DNA from: Adenanthera pavonina | Taxonomy: Eukaryota; Streptophyta; Magnoliopsida; Fabales; Fabaceae | NCBI GenBank assembly: GCA_026686845.1 | Contig: JAIVEN010000023.1 | Coordinates: forward strand, 13,844,001 to 13,908,000 | Reading direction: 5' to 3' | DNA length: 64,000 nucleotides | Notes under the pieces: model-generated | The model's database searches: none | Told to the model about the DNA's origin: nothing | The model's input: the letters and a program-made list of their open reading frames with translations, nothing else | Shown here: one piece after another, positions 9,823 through 20,279 of the stretch | How positions within the stretch are numbered: the first letter of the stretch is position 1 | How the letters are laid out: the number at the start of each line of letters is the position of its first letter | Made by a program: the position numbers and the translations under genes

Positions 9823-12237
9823 TGTGAACACCATATTTTATCTGAGCCCCTTTAAAAAAATAATAAATAATAATTTTTTCTATAAATATGAAATAAAAAA
9901 GGAGAGTTTTCATAAGACAAAATAATAAAAAATAATAATACCTTCTAAAGATTACTATATTGTGAGGAGTTATGATTTTTGAGATTTTCATAAAAAAATA
10001 AAAATAAAGAAGAAAAAGAAAAATCAATAATTGAGATTTGATATTAAGGTAATAATGAGAAAAAGAAAGCAAATCAATTAATCTTACTGTAAATATCAAA
10101 GAAAAAAATAATAAAAAAGGATATTTGTGATTTTGAAATATTAATTGAATGATTTCTTTTTAGTATTATAAATAGAGGAAAGATAAAAAGAAAATCCGCA
10201 ACAAGAAAAAAAAGAAAAAGATCAAGAGAAAGAGATTGCAAGAGGAAGAAGAGGACGAGAGAGTGATTGAGAGAAGAAGAAAAAGAATGAAAGGAAGAGT
10301 GAGTTGGAGAGTTGGAGAAGCAAATAAAGAAAAGCATAAGGGAGCCTTGGGAGAGAAAAAAAAAAAAAGAGAGTGAGTTTGCCTCTTTATCATTTTTAAA
10401 ATCTATTATTCTTCTTTTCTTCTTCTTTATATTTTCCTTATTGTGAGTTATGTTTTGAGATGACCGTTCATACCAATGAGTATCTTTAATAAAGAAAAAA
10501 ACATATGTTATACGTCTGAGAGATAATCATTCCTTTTTATTTTACTTTACTTTTTTTTCTTATTATTTTGTATTATATCCACAACTCAAAACTAGTAATT
10601 TCATGTTTGAAATTAACTTTGGGTAGTGATGACACTATATTTCTTTCATTATTTAATTTATTTTACAGCTTTGAGGCAAAATTTTTATATGTGTAAACTA
10701 ATGACTTATGTTGTTTATAGTCTCTCTATTTGTATTTGAGAAAAAAACAATAAGATGAAGTAATATGATTCTTATTGACAACTGATTTTACTTCTAAAAA
10801 AAATTAATAGATAATAATGAGTGTTAGTGAATGTACGTAACACCTTGGTTGAATGATTTCTTTATCTTTGATAATATAATTCAATGTTTCCTCCTTTTTG
10901 TATACACATATTTTTGGTGGCTTTAGAATGATATTCTTGTACTTGGAGGCAAAACATGTTTGGCTTAAATATTATACAATATCAAACCATTAAGATTGTA
11001 TGGTTTATTGCATTATTTTTCTCAGCTATGGTAGCAAAACTCTTTAATCTCTACTTTATAGTTTATTTTTTATGATATTACATCATCACACAATCACCAT
11101 TTATGAGATTGATACTTGTTATTAGAATATCACTATGTGAGATTTGTAAAACTTCTGTAAATATTGATTTACTGTGTGTGACATAGTTCTATCTAGTATA
11201 TCAATTTAATTGTATATGTATATATGTTTTTTGGATCTCGTTATAAAATATTCCTTAAATTTGAAATTAAATATTTATCATAAATTAAATATTTTTATTT
11301 TTATAATAATTTTTTAATACATTTAAAAAAAATCGTACTGCATGAGGTTTTTGGAACCTCAATGGGTATTTTGATTAATGAATTTATCGTATGTTGTGTT
11401 GTACTTCCATTGAATTATGCATTTTCCTTTTGGAGAATGTTTTTGAAATCAAAATAATAAAGATTTTTTCAAATTTGATAAAATTTTACATTTATCTTAA
11501 TTAAAAGAATTTTTTTAAAACATAATTTTATAATATATTTTCGAGTTATCCTATGTGAGGTTTTTAGAACTTCTATATGTGTATAGGTTGGTTAGTTAAT
11601 ACGTGAGATTTTGGAAATCTTCGTGAATTTATTAATAAATAATAAATAAATAGCTAAATAATCTATATATAAGTGTGTGCGCGCGTGCGTGTATAACATG
11701 AATAATTTGATTTTTGAAAATAACAAAAGAAACCATTTAAAAATTATTTTAATAAAAATATATTTAAAAAAAATCTATTGACACAAATTTTTATGTCTGA
11801 ACTATGTAGATTTTAATCCATGTATTAAGGTATATAGGTTGTAAACTCTTATTTTAAGTCAAGTCCATTTTTGTAAACAAATTCACTTTATTTATTTTTG
11901 TTTCATTCCTATTTTTCTATACATGTTTTATAAAGGTAATTAAAATAATTTTAAAATTTTGTATAATTAATTTAAGGTAACCATTCTTATGAATAAATAT
12001 TATGGGGGTGTCTAACATCTTCTTCATGATATAATCGACTCTTGAGTTTTTCATGTTTTGTAAACCATTTCTTTTAAGAAAGATTTTTTAAAATTTTTTA
12101 TTTAAAAATTTTGGTGATGATTGTACTTTATTTTTTATTTTCTATTTTGAAAAATTTAAAAATCGGGTGTCAGCGTTTGATGACTTTACTCTGTTTTTCA
12201 TTTTCTGTTTTAAAAAATTTAAAAAACGGGTGCGACA
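9823..12237 (-). mobile_element. Second solo-LTR candidate, 2.4 kb, same family
   Basis: On the + strand it starts TGTGAACACC and ends CGGGTGCGACA; on its own strand it therefore runs TGTCGCACCCG...GGTGTTCACA, the same ends as the LTR at 4252-7302. Internal landmarks also match: CACCAAAATTTT, GTTAGACACC and GGTTACCTTA in the same order. A purine-rich + strand (10190-10400) corresponds to the pyrimidine tract of the other copy. Flanks CATGG and AATGA do not form a good target duplication, so either decay or a misplaced boundary is possible. Confidence 0.6.
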
Positions 12238-13619
12238 AATGATTTGTCCTGAATGCTTGTATCAATGCCTTAACTGGTCAGGACAGTGGCATCTCCAGTT
12301 ACTTTCATTGATATCTCGTCTTGTTTTTGTTGTGATTCAGCTATACTCTGTTCCCAACGTTGGAAGACGGTTTAAAAAATTTGGACATTTATGAGTTCAT
12401 TTCGATCAATTGCTAGATGCCACCGTTGCTGGTCTTTTTTGAAGGCTTGTTTTCTTTCGTAAGGTCTTTAAACAACAACAAATTTGAAGCCTTTTCGGTG
12501 TTGGTTTTGTTTATTTCGGTCGGATATGATCATCAAAGGGCTTCTGTATATATTCTTTAATGATGATGCTACTGCTCATCCGTGTTCTTTTGTGTCTCCA
12601 GGGATGAGTTTGGTGATTTCAAAGACGTAAGAAGAAAATATACTTTTTTCCTTCACAATAATAATAGGGACATGAAGAAAATAATTAACTTGTTAACCAT
12701 CACAATGCCAAGTTTTATAGTGCCAAAATATAATGTTGTGAGCTTAATAAAAATCGGAGGAGGATAGAAGGGGGAAACAGGCAGGACAGTTGGGAACCAT
12801 GGGCGATCCAATTATTAACCGACAACGTCACGAAGATTGAAGTATGCTCGACAACATCACGAACCGTTTTGACATCAGATAGAAACCGCATGTGCAGGTG
12901 TAGGCAAGTTGAAGTTACTGGTAAGTCTTACAAGAGTCGAGTGACTAGTAATTATAATTAAATATGCTGTCCTTCCCGTATTATAATTTCATCCTACCCG
13001 TAAGTAATTGGTTGCTTATTAAACTCCGTCTTCTTTTCCATTTGCTAGAATGGTGATAATGAAAAGAGATTCCAGCAAATTAAATGGACTGATTGCCTGA
13101 TCCATCAATAATAAATCACCAGTAAATTAGTGGAACAAGAATATTGATATTAATGATAAACAGTACTTCCTCTTAATTTAAAATATAAGTCTTATTTTAA
13201 AATTTTTTTATTTAAAATATAAATCTGATATGATAATTTTTATGATATAAAATAATTTTTTTATTTTTTTATTTATAATTAAATATAAAAAATAATAAAT
13301 TTTAAATATAATACATTTAATAGAAGTATTATTAAAAAAATATATTTTTTTAATAAACTTAATAAATAAAATTATTATTTTTAATTTATTAAATATAATT
13401 TATATTTTGGTGTTCAAGAAAATAGCATGTTTGTTTCTAAAAATTGTCATAAAATAAAACACCGAAACGGAGAAATCCTGTTGAACGCCGTCGGACAACG
13501 TTGAAAGGACGACATGACCAAATCCACGTGTCCGGTCACAGCGGACTTGAAACGCACATTTTATTACAACCTCAGTCATAAAACCTTTTGGATTCCGTCG
13601 AATAAAAAAAAAGCGCACC
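12238..13619. other. Intergenic DNA upstream of the Myb-like gene
   Basis: No gene is visible. An AT-rich MITE-like stretch lies at about 13160-13420, starting ACTTCCTCTTAATTTAAAATATAAG and ending with related inverted sequence; its boundaries are unclear. Confidence 0.4.
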
Positions 13620-15085
13620 CACCATTTCCCTCTATCCTTCTGTTTCGTGTCACTCTTTCGCGGTTTTAGGCTTTTCAGTTTCGAACATTCGCTCGAATTT
13701 CTCTGACAGTCTTTTTTCCCCCTTCTCATTTTCTCTGATTCTCTCTCGCGCTCCTGCTCCCTTACTCTCCTCTTCAAGGTTAGATGCTTTCTCTCGTTCC
13801 TGCTTGATCTTAATAATCTCTGTTTCTTTGTTTTTTTTTCCTCAAAGAATGTTCGGGTGGTTTGAGCTTTCTTGCTTGTTTTGATGAATGAGGTTGGACT
13901 TTCCTTGCATCATTTTGTCTGTGTTTATAATTTGTCACCCAGTTTTTACTCTGTCTGGGTACTGAGAAACACAGGAGAAAATGAAAATTGTAAATATTCC
14001 GCTACTCTCTCTGCTTACTATGCATGAGCTTAGATACTCGCAGGACCACTAGTTACTTAGCTATTCGCTCTCTGCTTGTTTTTTCTTGCGGCTATCGTCC
14101 ACGAAATTTGTTCTGGGATTTTGTTTCTTTAAGGTAAAGCCTACAATATTTGAAGTTGATCTTGTATTGATACAAACCTTTGTCATTTTGGTTTTTTTGA
14201 CAAATATTTGGAAATACCTAAAAGGTGTAACTTATACTGCTCATATAATGCTGTTTAAAATTGGAAGTTGTTAGGTGCAGGCTTTGAGCCTATTCAACCA
14301 ACTAGTCAAAAAGTTGATCCTCGCTTTGTTCATCGTTGAATTAAATTTCATCCGACGGTTGTATGTGCTTATGCTTTTTTCACACAGCAAACACAGAGGG
14401 CTTTGAGGGGTTCCAATTAAAACTGTTGGGTTTGATGATCCTTGGCAAAAGTTACCTAAGTTTCTTTAACCTGTTAGTCTCATAATATTCTATTTCTAAT
14501 GCGTATTATCATTGTTACTAGTTATACTTTCTATGTTTAACTTCTAACTGATAAGCCATTCATAGGAGCTTGTAGATAGCTTGAGATAAGGCAAATTGTA
14601 AAAGGGAAATCAGGTTAGATGAGTCTTAATAACCTTAGAAGTAAAACTGACAAGGTCTGGAAGTGGTGGTAATGAGCTTCCTATTAATGCACACACTAAC
14701 TATTGAAGACGAGTTTTACTGTGTCAAGTCCGAACCAAAATCCATGCTGGCTACATATAGTTTTAAATTATTGTGTCTGTTCAATATTTCAGATTAACTT
14801 GTTTATTAGTTTTCTTATGCACTCAGATTGAATCTTGGGACATAGATACGCATGTAGTTTACTTTTATAGGAACATTGGAACTGTTCTATATCTGCCATG
14901 TCCAATCTAAGTTGCATCCTGACAGTTTTAAATGTGTGTAAATATTGCACTAGCGAAAAAGATGTTACATGTGTAGTAATTACATATAGATGCATTTTAT
15001 TTATTAATGTATCTTTCTTCTGACTGGTAGAAGAGAGAGTAAATTGTTGTGCAATGAAATTCTAGGATGTACAAGAGAACATGAG
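13620..15085 (+). promoter_or_regulatory. Probable split 5' leader of the Myb-like gene
   Basis: The pyrimidine-rich segment up to 13778 ends CTTCAAG|GTTAGA, a good donor. The acceptor ATTCTAG|GATGTACAAG lies at 15065/15066, giving a leader intron of 1287 bases. Two AUGs precede the chosen start: one at 15067 with a five-codon frame (MYKRT, stop) and one at 15081 in a frame that overlaps the main start. The position of transcription start is not visible. Confidence 0.45.
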
Positions 15086-16438
15086 ATGCATTCAGAAGAT
15101 TATTTGCAGAAGTGTTCCAATATGAAACTCCAAAGGGTATGGATTTGGTCATTTTTTGTAAATGTCTTTACTCTTCAAGCATAAAGAATTTCTACATTAT
15201 ATTTTTGGCTCAGCTGTTTGACATTCTTCCCCAAATTGCAGCATCAAGTAAACTATCTCTTTGCATTATGTCATTTTCTGTCTATTATAAGCAGCATTTA
15301 CAGCACTAGACTATTGAAAATCAAGAGATCATGTGAACTAATAATTGTAGTTATTGTAATTCAATCCATGCCTGGAAAACTTTCAACACCCTGGCATCTA
15401 GAGTTCATTTATGTAAAATATTGAAGTTTTGAGCTTTGCAGCATTACATTCTTATGTAGGATTATGAAGGAAAATGATTGCGATCATTGTTCAGTTTTGT
15501 AAGAAGTTTGTTCAATTTATTAGAAAATGAAATTCAAGCTTGAATGTCTGTGGCGCATGCTGATTCATATGTGATGTTTATATTTTTGGAATTCTTGAAA
15601 ACTATTATGCTTGGACTTGTGTGTACACGAGTTTCATTTCTTGAGTACACTGCTATTTCCTCTCATGACGATTTTTTTATATATCCAAAGGTTCATGATT
15701 TATGATATCTCTGTTGTATGCTTTCCTAGATTCAGGTAGATGGATCATTTGCTCCTGCTATTCAGGATGAATCAGTGGAAGTTGAACATTTGCTTGCAGA
15801 ACCTAGAAATGATCATGTTTCAGTGGATGGCATTTTGTATTTTCATGAGGAGAATCTAGGGAATTGCTGTGCTGTTGAAAATCTTTCCCGTGGATTAGAA
15901 TTTGGTCTAAGAACAAGCATTGGTAAATCTAAAATGGCTCATGTGGTCTGTAAGTCTATTGTGTTTACATGTTGAGAAATGGAGCCTTGTTTAGAGTACT
16001 TGTCTCCTAGCAAGGTTTTTGGGCTACCAGCTTACATTTTCTTGCCGAAAAATTGGAATAATTATGAAAGTAGGATGAGAAATGAAAGGATAAAATGGGC
16101 AATAAAAATCACAAAGTGAGCAACGATCGATGAGACTGCTTATAAATTTGAATGAAATGTTGCATCTTTAAAGATATGAAAGTTCATTTGTTTATTCCGA
16201 TATTTGATTAGATTATTTTGTGACAAAGGCTGATGATGGTCTATTGATGTTGTCTTCTTTTCTCTGAATATTGAGAACTTCGAGTTTCAAATCTTGGTTT
16301 TAATTTTTACTGATTGCTTACTACTCATATTTGTCAGGTGGATCAGATTCTAATACAACTTTGAATGGAAAAGATGATTTGAAACTTGAGGTATCTGTCT
16401 TTATTTACAGTTATTATTGTAGTGAGATCAAAACTACT

Positions 16439-16485
<47 letters not shown>

Positions 16486-18630
16486 GTGCATGCACACACA
16501 CACACAAAATAGAGAGAGGTGGGAAGTTATTGTTTACTTCCTTCTGGGCCACACCACCTCATTTTTTTCTCAGTCCGTTGAGATTTCTGTTACTTTTTGA
16601 TAAAGTTATTTTTCTCTGAATTTTTTTTGCAAAGAAATAATAGATAAGATATTTTTTAGGTACTTGATGGATTGCTGGATGATGTTGAAATTGATGATCT
16701 TAATGCGACAGATGGATTTTCATGTGAAGATTATCTTTTGGGTAGATTATTAACTTTCATGAAGTTGATTTCTGCTATGATGCTTTGATGGAAAGGAGAA
16801 GATAAAACTATTTATGTTTCCTGAATCCTCTTATGTTTTTTAATTTTAAAATTACGAACTTCTTTTCAACTACAGATTTTGAATTTGCTGACAAAGCTTT
16901 GGGTCTCTGCGGAGAATCACTATTACAAAGTTCAAGCTCTGAGAGCCATTCTCCAGGATTAAGTGGGAGTAGCAATGGTGTTGGTGGGGTAGCTGAATCA
17001 TCGAAAGTGGCCATTGAACAATCTGAATACCAAAATGATCTTCTAGATAATAGAGTAAACCATGACTTACATGGTACGGTCAGGAACAATTCCTGTCAAT
17101 CAATTGGAAATGGCATTTGCAATTCCCTTGATATACATAATCTAAATGAGTTGGATAATGATCCCCCTTTAGGTAATAGTATATTGTCTTGCAAGAAGGA
17201 AAAGGGGTCTGTAGACGAATGCCAAACTGCTGCAGTTAGAGAGAAGAGATTCCGCAAGCCTACTCTGAGGTATATTGAAGAATTTTCAAGTTTAAGGTCA
17301 AAAGAAAAGGCTTTGAATGCTGCAACCAAAAGTAAACACTTGAGTGTGGTATCACATCATGAACTTCGTCATATGAGGTTTAGAGCATTGAGACACGTTC
17401 CAGGCAAGAATTCTGATAGTGGAACAAGTGATGTGGCACTTCCCAAGTTGCAGGTTCACAAGGGATGCCTGAAAAATGAGGTATTGATTTCAACCTGCAT
17501 TTTAGGACACAAACTTGCTTCATTGTACTACCTGCTTGCCTATGCCCCTTGTGTCAAAGGAGATTATTACATTTAAATTTTCATTCATGATTCATAAAGT
17601 ATGATATTCAGGTGCAATTCTTTTCTGCATCTCTTAAGATCTTTAGTTGTTTTGTGGTTCGACCTTGGTGACAGAATGGTTCCTCTAATTGAGATAGATA
17701 TTTAACAATGTATGAAATAAATGTCTGTGTAAGTAGTTCCAGTCTGTTTCTTGAGAAGATGTTATTGATGTAATGAGATAGGCATATTGATGTTATTGCC
17801 TAATATTTATGGTTAATGGTCTGCAAATCTGAATTGTCGGCCCCCTTTTGATGAGGTCAATTTCTTTCTTAGGAACTTGAGTATGATGAAGAGTCTTCTG
17901 CGTCCGAGTCTGAGGATGAATGTATGACACCAAAAAGGCATAGAAAAAATGATCGGAGAAAGCATCAGAGAATGTGGACATTGTCTGAAGTGATCAAGTT
18001 GGTTGACGGCATTTCTGAATATGGAGTTGGTCGATGGACTGATATAAAGAGGCTTCTGTTTTCTTCCTCCAGTTACCGTACACCCATAGATCTCAGGGTA
18101 CTTTACAAAGCTTCCTTCGCTCATTCAGTTGTCACCCTTTCTTCCAAACTTAAAAACTACTTATAATGTAATTTCTGCAGGACAAGTGGCGGAATCTTTT
18201 AAGAGCCAGTTCAGCTCAGAAATTTAACAACAAAGAGGTTAACTATCTGTTTATTGATTTTCCATGCATATTTAAACTCAGTTCGTGTGAGGAAGTGTCT
18301 TCTTGAACCTATAGGCGCGAAAGATTTTATCTTTGTATATCAGAAAAAAAGATTCTTTGGTCAAAATTTCATTTGAAAACTGACATAATGACACTGAGTT
18401 CATTGACAACCATCATATGATTGCAGACTGAACAAAAGCAGCAGCATGCCTTTCGATCCTTACCAAGCACTGTACTTCGCCGTGTCCACGAACTGGCTAA
18501 AATCCACCCATACCCGAGGGAGCGTTGCTCAAAAGAATCATCTGTTAGTCAAGTTGGTTCCTCTTCCCTTCCAACTCGGACTAAAGGTAGTCCAAGCAAA
18601 AGAAATGTCCGTAGGAAGAAGTGTACTTGA
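15086..18630 (+). CDS. Myb/telobox (TRF-like) DNA-binding protein, 487 aa
   Basis: Exons are 15086-15136, 15736-15922, 16338-16390, 16660-16741, 16876-17480, 17873-18097, 18181-18237 and 18427-18630. All introns are GT-AG, phases agree and the total is 488 codons with stop. The C-terminal half carries a single Myb repeat at about residues 358-411 with GVGRWTDIKR and the telobox-type end DLRDKWRNLLRAS, typical of plant telomere-repeat-binding-factor-like proteins. An acidic Ser/Glu stretch (about 333-342) and a basic stretch (346-358) precede it, and a basic tail ends the protein. The family binds double-stranded DNA in the nucleus, some members binding telomeric repeats; this protein's target is inferred only. 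The start MHSEDYLQKC is the first in-frame ATG of its exon and is the least certain point; an upstream coding exon cannot be excluded. Confidence 0.8.
16441..16483. repeat. (CT)n microsatellite in an intron
   Basis: About 21 CT units followed by a short CA run, within intron 3 of the Myb-like gene. It makes long but meaningless open frames on both strands. Confidence 0.95.
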
Positions 18631-19239
18631 ATATTAGTAATCTCTGCTTGTGCGTAGACGTAGTGCATCGAAGCTCTTGGATATTAGTTACCCATACATA
18701 CTGCCTCGCCCCTGCAATAGTACTCTGCTATGTGAGAAACAGAACCAAGTCATGCCTGATTTGTAAGAATCATCCATGAGTTCTCGTAATCGATAATTGT
18801 AGGTAGAAGAATTTGAACAACTAGACGTTGTGTAGATTGTAGTTAAGGTTGTCAGACACAACTGTGTCATTTGAAGAAAGCCGCGTCGTTGAATTTTTCA
18901 AAATCGAGTACGTGATTATTCGGCGTAAATAAAAGTGCGAAGGGTATTAAAAATGTTATTTTATGATGATTATGGTATTTAGTACAGAATCTTGAAATAC
19001 CTTAGAAATATAATGTCTTTGTCATTCAAAAGATTTGTTCAATACGGAGGAAAACATGAAATGCAATGAAAATTTCGATCATTCTCGTGTTGGGAAGTTG
19101 ACGGCGAATTTTCGTGAACAGTTTATGTATGGTAGCTATAGAAGTCATAAGTTTTGACAATTTGTTCACAACGTAGCAACAACTTGAAAATATTTATCTG
19201 GGAGTAAACAATCTAACACATGGGTGAGGATTAGAGCCT

Positions 19240-19271
<32 letters not shown>

Positions 19272-19423
19272 CATCAGCTAATCGCACTATTTATGAGGGG
19301 CATAAATCTAGATTCTTGTTATTCCAGTGAGCATGATGTTATCAGTCTATAGGCTTCATAACGTCAGAACAAACCACAAGCCCCATTATTTACAGCAAAC
19401 TCGTTGATTATATGCCACTTCTA
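18631..19423. other. 3' flank of the Myb-like gene and intergenic DNA
   Basis: The 3' untranslated region of the preceding gene must lie here, but no clear polyadenylation signal stands out. A GT/AT dinucleotide run lies at about 19241-19270. No further gene is visible. Confidence 0.4.
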
Positions 19424-20173
19424 CTATGCATGCCCCTCCATATGTTGGAACTTTAGATCGTCGTCTTCTCGGGAGGTGCCAGCCCTATCGCGGAAGCTCG
19501 CTTTAGTGCATATTTGGGGAAGATTTTTTATAGCCCAAACCTCAGTTTTGAGCACAAAAAGTGATTCTTCAGTTATTTTATCATGTTTGGATGCAGCAGA
19601 TTGAGCTTCAGAAAAAAGTGATTATGGCCCAAAATAGATTCTGGGCAGAAGCTGAGAAAAGAAGCTTTTTCAATATTGAGAATAGCTTTTTTATCTGTTG
19701 GAGCATTTAATGCTCAATATTTATAGGTTTTCTTTCATATTATTTATAATTTATAATTTTAAGTAAAAATTATCAATCAATATTTTAAACATAAAATTAT
19801 TACACATTCAAAAGTGCTTATCAATGAGATAATCCAAACATGTTTAGTTTTGCAAAATCACTTTTGAGTTAAAAACATCCAAACATAAATTAATTTTCAC
19901 AACAGCTATTCTAACTAAAATCACTTTTACAAAATCTATTCTTCTCAAAATCACTTCTACAAAAGTTTTTCCAAACATGCCCTTAGCCGTTGCAGAAGTG
20001 CTTTTTGGGCTGTTGATACTGATATTCATTTTTTCACTGCCTTCTATTACTTTTCCCCTTCCACCGTGGAATCGTTGCTCTTTGCCATATATACCACCCA
20101 GCCCCAACGTACCTGAGTCTACCAAGCTGGAGTTCACAATTATGATTGCAAGTAACAGTGCGATAAGCTTCAT
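19424..20173 (-). pseudogene. Small secreted-peptide gene broken by a MITE, RGF/GLV/CLEL-like
   Basis: On the minus strand an ATG at 20173 opens MKLIALLLAIIIVNSSLVDS, a clear signal peptide, then a Gly/Lys-rich pro-region ending SPKSTSATAK. There the frame meets a MITE (19581-19982). Removing it with one copy of its TTA duplication gives an uninterrupted frame of 114 codons to TAG at 19424. The restored stretch has EESLFVLKTEVWAIKNLPQ. In root meristem growth factor precursors the same place reads ESL, a few residues, DY, then a HPPxHN-type end. Codons AAA AAT CTT CCC CAA ATA are a few changes away from such a motif, so I infer a decayed member. A TATA box lies 55 bases upstream. The mature motif is not intact, so the family call is tentative; the MITE break itself is well supported. 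Confidence 0.5.
19581..19982. mobile_element. Tourist/PIF-Harbinger-like MITE
   Basis: Ends are TCATGTTTGGATG on the left and CCAAACATGCCC on the right, flanked by TTA at 19578-19580 and 19983-19985. A TTA duplication is usual for PIF/Harbinger elements. It is 402 bases with repeated AAATCACTTTT/CAAAAGTG-type internal sequence and no coding capacity. It sits inside the coding part of the peptide gene. Confidence 0.7.
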
Positions 20174-20227
20174 TTTGAATCAGTTGAGCTGCTTTGCTTT
20201 CTACACATGCAAACGATCGAAGCCTTG

Positions 20228-20240
20228 TATATATTATATA
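20228..20240 (-). promoter_or_regulatory. TATA box of the small peptide gene
   Basis: The minus strand reads CTATATAATATATAC, 55-67 bases before the ATG at 20173, a normal plant spacing for a short leader. It supports the gene having been transcribed from this strand. Confidence 0.55.
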
Positions 20241-20279
20241 GGGAGAACTTGGCTTGTCCTTATTTGACAAGAGAAAGTG

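Noticed and set aside
16331..16619. Frames of Ser-Leu or Arg-Glu repeats on both strands
   Set aside because: Produced by the (CT)n microsatellite inside an intron.
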